Assembly: GCA_004296455.1 (NCBI GenBank)
Contig: AP018280.1
Coordinates: 3,596,001 to 3,660,000, forward strand
Source of the DNA: Calothrix sp. NIES-4101
GTDB lineage: Bacteria; Cyanobacteriota; Cyanobacteriia; Cyanobacteriales; Nostocaceae
Length of the DNA stretch: 64,000 nt
Reading direction: 5' to 3'
Part shown: positions 25,874-33,946 of the stretch, piece after piece
How the letters are laid out: each line of letters opens with the position of its first letter
Position numbering within the stretch: position 1 is the stretch's first letter
Notes under the pieces: model-generated
Told to the model about the DNA's origin: nothing
What the model saw: the letters and a program-made list of their open reading frames with translations, nothing else
Databases searched by the model: none
Translations under genes and position numbers: made by a program

Positions 25874-26782
25874 ATGTCAACCGATTTATTATCAGCGCCT
25901 ACCGAACTGGAAATTGGTGGAAATATTCAAGAATACATTTGGAACTGGGAAAACCAACAAGTTCGGGTAGTTTACGAAACCCTTGGTAACGGTTCTCCTA
26001 TTTTATTATTACCAGCATTTAGTACCGTATCCATGCGATCGGAAATGGCTGGTATTGCTAAACTCCTATCTCCCTACTTCCAAACTTTTGCTGTTGATTT
26101 CCCAGGTTTTGGCGACTCTGCCCGTCTTCCTTTCGACTACCAACCTGCTATTTATCAACAGTTTCTTGAAGATTTTATTACATCTGTTTGTAACCAACCC
26201 ATTGCAGTAGTCGCAGCAGGACACAGTTCCGCATATGTCCTTAAACTCGCTCATAAAAAACCCAATTTATTCTCTCGAATTGTCTTAATTGCCCCAACTT
26301 GGCGTGGTCCTTTACCAACAATGGGATTAAATCGCGATGCTGCAACAACTGGTAAGAACCTAATTCGTACTCCCATTATCGGACAGTTACTTTACAAACT
26401 CAACACGTTGCCATCTTTTCTCAGTTGGATGTACAGTCGTCACGTATATGTAAATACTAGTAAACTCACCCCGGATTTTATTCAACATAAATGGCGCAAT
26501 ACTCAAAAACCTGGCGCTCGTTATGCACCAGCAGCATTTGTTACAGGTAATCTCGATGCAGTCCATAGCCAATCCCAATTTTTAGAACTTGTAAGTGGTC
26601 TAGCAATACCACTGATGGTCATGATTGGAGAATCCTCTCCCCCTAAATCGCGCGCAGAAATGGATGCTGTAGCCTCATTACATAACGTGATTGATGTAAA
26701 ACTTCCGGGTACGTTAGGAATGCACGAGGAATATCCTCATGAAGTATTTGGAGTGATCGCACCATTTTTACAAGCTATATAG
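25874..26782 (+). CDS. alpha/beta hydrolase
   Basis: A 302-residue alpha/beta-hydrolase fold protein. The oxyanion region is near ILLLPAFSTVSMRSE, DFPGFGDSARLP precedes the nucleophile elbow AAGHSSAY (nucleophile Ser), and the C-terminal LGMHEEYPHEV supplies a candidate catalytic His. No signal peptide. Substrate unknown. It stands alone between sufE and the COG0523 gene. Confidence 0.88.
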   Translation: MSTDLLSAPTELEIGGNIQEYIWNWENQQVRVVYETLGNGSPILLLPAFSTVSMRSEMAGIAKLLSPYFQTFAVDFPGFGDSARLPFDYQPAIYQQFLEDFITSVCNQPIAVVAAGHSSAYVLKLAHKKPNLFSRIVLIAPTWRGPLPTMGLNRDAATTGKNLIRTPIIGQLLYKLNTLPSFLSWMYSRHVYVNTSKLTPDFIQHKWRNTQKPGARYAPAAFVTGNLDAVHSQSQFLELVSGLAIPLMVMIGESSPPKSRAEMDAVASLHNVIDVKLPGTLGMHEEYPHEVFGVIAPFLQAI

Positions 26783-27012
26783 TTGAATGATTGTTTAAGG
26801 ATTGTTGAAAAGAAACCTAGACATCATTAATTAGGAATCAATCAGAAATAAGACAAGAGAATGACACAAAATCTTAGAGAATCTAGGAAAATCCAATCTG
26901 CATTTATTCATGTGTATCTGCGGCTAATCCCTCTTGCAAAAATCATTCCTATAATTAATGAGCGAAAATCAAATATCATCTCAAAAAAGTAAACTTCTCT
27001 GCGAAAGTATTT

Positions 27013-27990
27013 ATGACAGCAACAACAGATATATCAAATACAGTTCCCGTTACAGTCTTAACTGGCTACCTAGGTGCTGGTAAAACCACACTTTTAAATC
27101 GTATTCTGACCCATGAGCATGGTAAAAAAGTAGCCGTTATTGTAAATGAGTTTGGCGAAGTTGGTATCGATAACCAATTAGTAATTGATGCTGACGAAGA
27201 AATATTTGAAATGAATAACGGTTGTATCTGTTGTACGGTGCGCGGCGATTTAATTCGCATTATCGGCAACTTGATGAAACGCCGTCATAAATTTGACCAT
27301 TTAGTTATTGAAACTACTGGACTTGCAGACCCAGCCCCCGTAATTCAAACATTCTTTGTTGATGAAGATATGCGGGAAAAATTAGAACTGGACGCAGTAG
27401 TCACCGTTGTTGATGCCAAGCATATTTGGCAACATTGGGATGCGGATGAAGCACAGGAACAAATTGCTTTTGCTGATGTAATTTTGTTGAACAAAACCGA
27501 TTTAGTTAAACCAGAAGAATTGGAAGAACTCGAAAAGCGGATTCGTTCGATGAATATCATGGCAAAAATTTATCGCACCCGCAATTCAGAATTAGCAATG
27601 GATGAGTTATTGGGTGTAAAAGCTTTCGACTTAGAACGTGCTTTAGAAATTGAACCTGGTTTTTTGGAAGAAGAACACGAACACGAACATGATGATACTG
27701 TAACATCAGTAGCATTGGTCGAACATGGCGCACTTGATGGCGAAAAACTCAATACTTGGATGGGTGAGTTGCTACAAACCCAAGGAACTGATATTTTCCG
27801 CATGAAAGGTATTCTCCATATCGAAGGTGAGGATACCCGCTTTGTCTTTCAAGGGGTACATATGTTATTTGAAGGTAAACCCGATCGCCCCTGGAAAGCT
27901 AACGAAACCCGCAAAAATGAACTTGTGTTCATCGGACGCAACCTCGACGAAGCAAAGCTAAAAGCTGATTTCCTTGGTTGTCTGGCATAA
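27013..27990 (+). CDS. CobW/COG0523 family GTP-binding metallochaperone
   Basis: A G3E-family GTPase (325 residues), thought to deliver metal, often zinc, to target proteins. Walker [16 protein letters not shown] is at about 16-30, the metal-binding C-x-C-C motif is in [13 protein letters not shown] (about 69-81), and the guanine-specificity NKTDLV is near 159. A His/Glu-rich linker [10 protein letters not shown] (about 220) precedes the CobW C-terminal domain. The WD40 gene follows 71 bp downstream. Zinc-type regulation is plausible but no clear operator was identified. Confidence 0.93.
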   Translation: MTATTDISNTVPVTVLTGYLGAGKTTLLNRILTHEHGKKVAVIVNEFGEVGIDNQLVIDADEEIFEMNNGCICCTVRGDLIRIIGNLMKRRHKFDHLVIETTGLADPAPVIQTFFVDEDMREKLELDAVVTVVDAKHIWQHWDADEAQEQIAFADVILLNKTDLVKPEELEELEKRIRSMNIMAKIYRTRNSELAMDELLGVKAFDLERALEIEPGFLEEEHEHEHDDTVTSVALVEHGALDGEKLNTWMGELLQTQGTDIFRMKGILHIEGEDTRFVFQGVHMLFEGKPDRPWKANETRKNELVFIGRNLDEAKLKADFLGCLA

Positions 27991-28061
27991 AAGAATCACT
28001 GAGTGGTGTTGGGCAATTGTATATACCTATTCCACTCAGTACAGCCCACTCCCCAAAATCT

Positions 28062-29120
28062 ATGACTACTTCCACAACTAATCTAGAATTTGCCCAAAAT
28101 TATCTCGGAACCCTTACTGATTATGTAACAGCCGTTGCCTGGTCGCCTGTAGATTCGATACTTGCTGCTGTGTCTGCTGCGGGTGAGGTGGCTTTGTGGC
28201 GAAATGAAGAGTTAAATATTTTACAGACTGCAACTGGTACATCTATTGACTGTACCGCCTTTTCCTATGATGGGAAATTTTTAGCTGTTGGTGGACAGGA
28301 TGGACGGGTAAAGATTTGGCATGATGGCGAATTAATTGCGAATTTAGACAATGCTCCCGCTTGGGTTGATAAACTGGTTTGGAATCCTCAAGGTAATCAA
28401 TTGGCATTTTGTATTAAAACATACATACAGATTTGGGATGCCGAAAAAAATGAAGTGATTACTACTCTAAATTTTGAGGATTCGTCTCCTTTGGGAATAG
28501 ATTGGAGTGGTGACGGTAAACACCTGGCTGTCGGTGGCAACAAGGGTGTAAAAATTTGGACTGGCGAAGATTGGGACGAGGAACCATATTTATTGGCAAT
28601 GCCCACAGTTAGTTTGGCGATCGCCTGGTCTGCTGATGGTAGATTTCTAGCATCTGGTAATATGGATCGTTCTGTTTCTGTCCTCGAATGGGGTAATCCC
28701 GACCCTTGGGTAATGCGCGGTTTCCCTGGGAAAATTCGTCAAATTGCTTGGTCTGATATTAATGCACCCATTGGTGCGCCATTGTTGGCTACTTCTAGCG
28801 TTGAGGGTATGGTGGTTTGGGAAAAGTTGGCAGAGGAATCTCTGGGTTGGGAAGCGCGAGTTTTGACAAATCACGTTGATATTATTCAAGGTATTGGTTT
28901 TGCACCAAATAGCTTTCTGTTAGCTTCTGCCGCTAGTGATGGTTGGTTATGTCTGTGGAAAAAAGCGAAAACAGTTTCCCAAGTTCTGACAGGTGTTTCC
29001 AATGGCTACTCTTGTTTAGCATGGCATCCTCAAGGTAAACTCCTCGCAGCCGGAGGAGACAATGGAGAAATCATGATTTGGTCAAAAGTATCTCGGAATA
29101 AAGGGTTTGGTAAAAGTTGA
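28062..29120 (+). CDS. WD40 repeat protein
   Basis: A 352-residue beta-propeller from the ATG at 28062. The open frame begins at a TTG at 27978 inside the preceding gene, but the extra 28 residues are not WD40-like. About seven repeats with the typical ends are visible, such as VKIWHDGELI, IQIWDAEKNE, VKIWTGEDW, LCLWKKAKT and IMIWSKV. No other domain or signal is seen. It probably acts as a protein-interaction platform and is likely cotranscribed with the COG0523 gene. Confidence 0.9.
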   Translation: MTTSTTNLEFAQNYLGTLTDYVTAVAWSPVDSILAAVSAAGEVALWRNEELNILQTATGTSIDCTAFSYDGKFLAVGGQDGRVKIWHDGELIANLDNAPAWVDKLVWNPQGNQLAFCIKTYIQIWDAEKNEVITTLNFEDSSPLGIDWSGDGKHLAVGGNKGVKIWTGEDWDEEPYLLAMPTVSLAIAWSADGRFLASGNMDRSVSVLEWGNPDPWVMRGFPGKIRQIAWSDINAPIGAPLLATSSVEGMVVWEKLAEESLGWEARVLTNHVDIIQGIGFAPNSFLLASAASDGWLCLWKKAKTVSQVLTGVSNGYSCLAWHPQGKLLAAGGDNGEIMIWSKVSRNKGFGKS

Positions 29121-29464
29121 AAAATTTTCATACTTCCCTGTTTCACTCACAGGGAACCCAATAACACCAAATTATTGTCATTAAAAATGCGATCGCTAGT
29201 AGCGAAAGTCTAGGATTTGAGATGACAGCACCGGGATGAAAAACTTCCACTAGCCAATGTGCTTTTTCTTAATGTCGGCACACAAAGCTTGAAGGTTGAA
29301 CCTGGTAAGACTGTATGAAGCAGTTAAAATGCGTTTATAATAGCGCAGAAGAGTGTTGCTTAGTGTTTATTAAGACAGGATAGCAACAGTAGTTCAAAAT
29401 CCCTTGTTTTCCAATGGGAAAAGTTCCAGTTGTATCTTAAAAAATGCCTCTTTAGGGTTTAATT
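29121..29464. other. intergenic region WD40 - second secreted Cys protein
   Basis: 344 bp without a gene. A small hairpin TTCCCTG (29134-29140) / CAGGGAA (29150-29156) has no U-run. TATAAT at 29336-29341 could be a -10 box for the downstream gene, but no matching -35 was seen. Confidence 0.4.
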
Positions 29465-29737
29465 ATGAAGGTAGCTAAACAGATTTTATTTGCTTTGCCT
29501 GTAATGTTCGCTTCGCTGCTATTTATAGTTAGCCCAGCAACAGCAGGAATAGTTAAGCACGTAACTCCAACACAACGTATAGAGTTAGTATCTGCACATC
29601 CAATTTTTGCCACTATTACCCCAGGAATGTTTAACAAGTCCAATCCTATTGTTGATAGTATGGGTTGTAGTTGTTCTGCTTGCGTGAAAGCAAAACTTCA
29701 AATGGAAGGTAAATTACCACTAGCCAGCCTTTTGTAA
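29465..29737 (+). CDS. small secreted protein with C-terminal CxCxxC motif (second copy)
   Basis: A 90-residue protein with a Sec signal (about residues 1-27, cleavage near ATAG). The C-terminal MGCSCSACVKAKLQMEG shares the pattern GCxCxxCxxxxxQMxG with the protein at 21904-22260; the rest of the two proteins differs. No named family is recognised. The tri-cysteine cluster may bind metal or form disulfides in the cell envelope. It starts with ATG at 29465 and stands alone. Confidence 0.75.
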   Translation: MKVAKQILFALPVMFASLLFIVSPATAGIVKHVTPTQRIELVSAHPIFATITPGMFNKSNPIVDSMGCSCSACVKAKLQMEGKLPLASLL

Positions 29738-29847
29738 TAAGAAGTAGCCATCATCAACTTATGAAAGGATTGTTCATAATCGGGCAAATCTCTAAAATTA
29801 AGTTGAGTTGGCTATTAACTTTCTACAAATTATTATCTGTAATTGTG

Positions 29848-30276
29848 ATGAGTAGTCATGAATATTTTATGCGGGTGGCGTTGGAAGAGGCGAAAAAAGG
29901 CAATGCCAGCTATGGTGCTGTAATTGTTAAAGATGGTGAAATAGTTGCTGCTGCTCATAATACAGTAGGGCAGGATCATGATCCTTCGGCACATGCAGAA
30001 ATAAACGCAATTCGGATATTAACTTCCAAACTAAAAAATCATTCTTTGGAAGGATATCAAATTTATACGACTGGTGAGCCTTGTCCAATGTGTGCCGCCG
30101 CATGTGTCTGGGCGGGCATATCGGAAATAATTTATGGTGCTTCTATTCAAGATTTGGTAGAAGTCAAGCAATCACAAATTCATATTTCCTGCCAAGAGGT
30201 GATTGCTCAAAGTTTTAGAAATATTCGCGTCACAACGGGTATTTTGCGGAAAGAATGTATGGAATTATTTCAATAA
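29848..30276 (+). CDS. nucleoside/guanine deaminase family protein
   Basis: A zinc-dependent CDA-fold deaminase of the guanine deaminase/TadA group. The zinc and proton-shuttle motif HAEINAI (H-A-E) and the paired GEPCPMCAAACVWAGI (P-C-x-x-C) are intact. The open frame starts at ATG 29761, but homologues begin near SSHEYFMRVALEEA, so ATG 29848 (142 residues) is preferred. The substrate cannot be read from sequence; a small-molecule deaminase (guanine or related) is more likely than tRNA, since tRNA deaminases have a different C-terminus. Confidence 0.88.
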   Translation: MSSHEYFMRVALEEAKKGNASYGAVIVKDGEIVAAAHNTVGQDHDPSAHAEINAIRILTSKLKNHSLEGYQIYTTGEPCPMCAAACVWAGISEIIYGASIQDLVEVKQSQIHISCQEVIAQSFRNIRVTTGILRKECMELFQ

Positions 30277-30304
30277 TATTTGTTTAAATAAAATTGAATA
30301 TTAA

Positions 30305-30970
30305 TTAATCAGAAGTATCTTCTAAATAGGATAAATAAGAGTTAGCAAAAATTGCCGCTTGAGTGCGATCGCGCAGATTTAGCCGATTCAATATATTGGT
30401 CACATGATTTTTGACTGTTCCTTCAGAAATATATAGTTGCTGGGCAATTTCACGGTTATTTGCACCACTGGCAATTAATTTTAAAACGTCTTTTTCACGA
30501 GGAGTTAATTCGGCTAAATTGGGTGGTGGTAATGTTTCTTGATTAGCAGAATTGACTGGAAAATGAGTTAAAAGCTTTTTGACTATTCCCGGTCCTAATT
30601 GCGTATATCCCTTATATACTGCACGAATCGCTACTGCTAGTTCTTCTGAGGGAGTGTCTTTTAATAAATAACCCATTGCCCCATGTTGTAAGGCAGTCGT
30701 CACATATTCATGATCATCAAATGTTGTTAATACTAATACTTTAACTTGAGCAAAATTTTTGTGGATTTCTCGTGTTGCAGCGACTCCATCCATAATTGGC
30801 ATTCGCATATCCATTAATACAACATCTGGTTGTAATTCCCTAATGAAGTTAAGTGCTTCTTGCCCATTTTCTGCTTCTCCGATAATTTCTAAATCAGGTT
30901 CTAATTCTAATAATGTTCGTAATCCCTGACGAATTAAATGTTGGTCATCAACTATAAGAACTTTAATCAT
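30305..30970 (-). CDS. NarL/LuxR-type response regulator
   Basis: A 221-residue regulator. Receiver domain at residues 1-120 with acidic IVDDQH, phospho-acceptor Asp in [13 protein letters not shown], Thr in VLTTFDD and Lys in YLLKDTPS. The C-terminal LuxR helix-turn-helix (about 150-212) includes [15 protein letters not shown] and [19 protein letters not shown]. It follows the histidine kinase gene on the same strand by 236 bp and should be its partner. Confidence 0.94.
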   Translation of the reverse strand: MIKVLIVDDQHLIRQGLRTLLELEPDLEIIGEAENGQEALNFIRELQPDVVLMDMRMPIMDGVAATREIHKNFAQVKVLVLTTFDDHEYVTTALQHGAMGYLLKDTPSEELAVAIRAVYKGYTQLGPGIVKKLLTHFPVNSANQETLPPPNLAELTPREKDVLKLIASGANNREIAQQLYISEGTVKNHVTNILNRLNLRDRTQAAIFANSYLSYLEDTSD

Positions 30971-31206
30971 TTTTTTTAGTGATAATTAGGATTAGTAAAT
31001 AAATAGATTAAAGATAAACTCAGTCATCAATTAAAAATTTCTAGTCCTTTCCCATAGACTTATCTGAGGATACAAAGTGAAGAGAAGCCAGCACTAGAAA
31101 TACTATATTTTTCAAGTTATTCAACTTGTTTTGATAAGCATTGTTACCTAAAATTAAGTAGTCAAACTTAATGCGGCAGGAAACACTCCCTATCTAATTA
31201 GACTAA

Positions 31207-32421
31207 TTAGAAATGATAAATTGGAATATTTACTTGTATTTTACAACCCTGACCTGGTGCAGTTTCAATATTAAATTTTCCCCCTAAAGCTTCAGTGCGA
31301 TCGCGCATACTTTGCAATCCAAATCCTGTCGTATTTTTGTTTAAGTCAAATCCAATCCCAGTATCCTGAATTTGTAAATATAGTTCGGTTGGTGAAGTTA
31401 AAATTTCTAACTTGACTTCGGGGGGATTGGCATATTTACTAATATTTGTTAATGACTCCTGAATAATTCGATAAACAGCAACACTAATTTCGCTGGAAAG
31501 TTTCTCAGAAAAATTTATACTATAGCTAGGTTTGACACCAATTGTATGTTCTAAGTCTCTTAAGAGAGTAATGATTGCCTGTTCGAGTGATTCACCTTGC
31601 CACGGGTGCGATCGCATAGTCGAAACTGATTCTCTCACATCCTGTAGCGCTTTGGAACCAAGCTCTTTAGCTCGCGTTAAAAAACCCTCAGCTTTGGCGG
31701 GATTAGCTTGCCAAAGTTTTAAACCTGTTTCTAATTGTAGGTTCAAAGCTGTTAGCGAATGTCCTAAGGAATCGTGAATTTCCCGTGCCAGTCGGTTACG
31801 TTCTTCTAAGGTTGCTTGATTTTCAATTCTGAGGGCATATTCCCGTAACTTCTTGTTGGCAACAGCTAGTTTTTCTCGACTTTGCCTCTCTGATAAAACT
31901 GCATTCATTAACAATAAAGTAAAAATTAAAGTTAATAAAAATAAAATTGCTAAATTTAATCCAAAAAATCTAAATCTTTCATTGACTATTGCTGGTATAG
32001 GCGAATGGTAAAAACGTATCCTTAATGTCAGCAAAAACAATGAAAAAGAAATACTTGTGACTACTAACCTACCTGGCAACTCAAAAATCAAACAACTACG
32101 AATCACAAAAATTAAAAAAATTACCGGAAATACTCGTGCTGGTTTTCCCCAAAATAAAGCAATGATAACAATTAGGATAACTTGAAGCGCAGTGTAGAGG
32201 ACTTTATGAGATTGCTTATTGGTGGGCAATCTTAAACCAAGAATTGTAAAAATCATCAAGGAGAAAATTGTTAAACCCGGATATCCTGTGTAGTTAGAAT
32301 ATCGCGTGATTGGATAGGGTACGATTGCCGAAATGGATGCGATCGCTAATAATATCCACTCTAAATATAATAGAAAACGAAAAGGATGATTATTAAATTG
32401 AATTGGACGACTCATAGTCAA
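31207..32421 (-). CDS. HisKA_3-type sensor histidine kinase
   Basis: A 404-residue membrane kinase of the NarX/DesK class. About six N-terminal hydrophobic segments (residues 12-175) form the sensor, with almost no periplasmic domain. A coiled coil leads to the dimerisation box AREIHDSLGHSLTALNLQLE (phospho-acceptor His) and the ATPase domain with GFGLQSMRDRTEALGG. The architecture resembles DesK-like sensors of the membrane state; the signal is unknown. Divergent from the Spy-like genes, with the response regulator downstream. Confidence 0.93.
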   Translation of the reverse strand: MTMSRPIQFNNHPFRFLLYLEWILLAIASISAIVPYPITRYSNYTGYPGLTIFSLMIFTILGLRLPTNKQSHKVLYTALQVILIVIIALFWGKPARVFPVIFLIFVIRSCLIFELPGRLVVTSISFSLFLLTLRIRFYHSPIPAIVNERFRFFGLNLAILFLLTLIFTLLLMNAVLSERQSREKLAVANKKLREYALRIENQATLEERNRLAREIHDSLGHSLTALNLQLETGLKLWQANPAKAEGFLTRAKELGSKALQDVRESVSTMRSHPWQGESLEQAIITLLRDLEHTIGVKPSYSINFSEKLSSEISVAVYRIIQESLTNISKYANPPEVKLEILTSPTELYLQIQDTGIGFDLNKNTTGFGLQSMRDRTEALGGKFNIETAPGQGCKIQVNIPIYHF

Positions 32422-32509
32422 AAGATAAATTAGAAATTTTAATCATTAGATGGAAATATATATCTAATTTATAACTCATAACTCATTACTACTAATAATT
32501 ACCAGTCAA

Positions 32510-32557
32510 ATTCGTCACTCTCGTATCTATGACATTCGTCACGGTGATATTCGTGAC
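32510..32557 (+). promoter_or_regulatory. three 9-bp repeats between kinase and Spy-like gene
   Basis: ATTCGTCAC occurs at 32510-32518 and 32534-32542, and ATTCGTGAC at 32549-32557. The spacing is 24 and 15 bp. The second and third also form an inverted GTCAC/GTGAC pair. Located in the divergent region upstream of the first Spy-like gene, they are candidate binding sites for the neighbouring NarL-type regulator. A one-mismatch relative (GTCATGAAT, complement ATTCATGAC) is at 33232-33240 upstream of the second Spy-like gene. Confidence 0.45.
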
Positions 32558-32633
32558 TTTTCTCAAATGCTGTATCTACATCAAACTATCTATGATGGTG
32601 ACATCAAACAAACTACTTCTCAAGAAAGAGCCA

Positions 32634-33113
32634 ATGAATACTAAAAATCTATCAATCGTAGCTGGTTTATTTGCTTTTAGTTTATCTGCTATTCCTTTTG
32701 CCGCTAACGCTAACGTATTTACCTCCCGTTCCGATTCACAAATTTTTGCTCAAGCACAACCTGTCAAAAAAAATAAAAAAGCTTATTTTGAAAAGTTTGC
32801 CCAAGAATTAGGATTGACTGATTCCCAAAAATCTCAACTAGCTCAGATTCGCCAAAATACAAAGGCTGAGATTGATAAAGTCCTCACACCTGAACAGCGC
32901 CAACAGCGTCAAGCTGCATCTCAAAATCGTGAAGGAAGAAGAAATAGAAAAGCTCAATTAAACTTGAGTGACGCACAAAAAGCCCAAATCAAGCAGATTA
33001 TGCAGTCATCCAAAGCCCAAATGGATGAGGTTCTAACTCCCGAACAAAAGCAAAAATTAGAACAATTACGTCAAAATAGAGGCAATCGCCGCCAACAACG
33101 TCAAGGACAATAA
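32634..33113 (+). CDS. Spy/CpxP-like LTxxQ periplasmic protein
   Basis: 159 residues from ATG 32634, which follows AAGAAAGAG and begins a clean signal peptide (NTKNLSIVAGLFAFSLSA, cleavage near ANA). An upstream in-frame ATG at 32529 would add 35 unlikely residues. The mature part is alpha-helical, highly charged, and has two LTxxQ-type units: LGLTDSQKSQLAQIRQ with VLTPEQRQQ, and LNLSDAQKAQIKQIMQ with VLTPEQKQK. Proteins of this type act as envelope-stress chaperones or regulators. A paralogue follows. Confidence 0.88.
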   Translation: MNTKNLSIVAGLFAFSLSAIPFAANANVFTSRSDSQIFAQAQPVKKNKKAYFEKFAQELGLTDSQKSQLAQIRQNTKAEIDKVLTPEQRQQRQAASQNREGRRNRKAQLNLSDAQKAQIKQIMQSSKAQMDEVLTPEQKQKLEQLRQNRGNRRQQRQGQ

Positions 33114-33343
33114 TGGCGTAAATCGTTAATATCAATTCGGAACTGCGGTTTCTACTGAGGAATAGTAGGAACCGCAAGTATTATTAAATGCAGTCACAAA
33201 ATCATGCCATTTTCGGAAACATCAAAAAATAGTCATGAATTTCATTGAAAAAGTATATATTAGTGATTTTCTCTGACATGGCTTTGGTCAATCACTTTCT
33301 ATAATGGTGAGAACAAAGCCGGAAAAATCTACGAGGCAATATA

Positions 33344-33772
33344 ATGAAGTTTAAAAATTTATCACTGTTAGCAGGTGCTCTTGCACTTTCCTTAACAGCA
33401 ATCCCTTACACCGCACATGCCAAGCCAGCACAGCAGTTTGCCCAAGCAAATCAACCAACCGTTGCTCCACCTCCCCAAATCAAACTGACACCGCAACAGC
33501 AAGAACAAGTTAAGAAAATTAACCTGCAAGTACGTAATGACATCAATAAGGTTTTAACTCCTGCCCAACGTAAGCAACTAGAAGCATCGTTGAAAGCACG
33601 CCGTAGCCCTCAGGAAATCACCACTGACTTGAAATTGACACAACAACAAGGACAAAAACTCCGTCAAATTGTTGTAGCTTCACAACAGCAAATTTTTAAT
33701 AATGTTTTAACAAACCAACAAAGACAAGAAATTCAGCAATATCAACAAAGCCGTCAAAGCGGTAAACGATAA
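33344..33772 (+). CDS. Spy/CpxP-like LTxxQ periplasmic protein (paralogue)
   Basis: 142 residues with a signal peptide very similar to that of the preceding gene (KNLSLLAGALALSLTAIPY, cleavage near AHA). LTPQQQEQVKKI, VLTPAQRKQLEA, LKLTQQQGQKLRQI and VLTNQQRQEI are the LTxxQ-like repeats. Glutamine-rich. It lies 230 bp downstream of its paralogue with its own probable promoter region (TATAAT at 33300-33305). Same likely role as an envelope chaperone. Confidence 0.85.
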   Translation: MKFKNLSLLAGALALSLTAIPYTAHAKPAQQFAQANQPTVAPPPQIKLTPQQQEQVKKINLQVRNDINKVLTPAQRKQLEASLKARRSPQEITTDLKLTQQQGQKLRQIVVASQQQIFNNVLTNQQRQEIQQYQQSRQSGKR

Positions 33773-33946
33773 TTTCAGATCAGTAAATCTCTGATGGCAG
33801 CAGGATTGGGAATAGGCTGGGCTATTGTTCTCCTCATCTCCCCTGCCCTATTTTCTTTAATTAATTCATATATACTAGTTGACCTAAAGGGGAATGGAAG
33901 TAGTATTATTCGCCTTTAGGTTCCTTACTGGGATAGTGCGATCGCC

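Noticed and set aside
27978-28061. N-terminal extension of the WD40 protein overlapping the metallochaperone gene
   Set aside because: It needs a TTG start inside the previous gene, and a good ATG lies at the start of the propeller sequence.
29134-29156. Terminator after the WD40 gene
   Set aside because: The 7-bp stem is not followed by a U-run on either strand.
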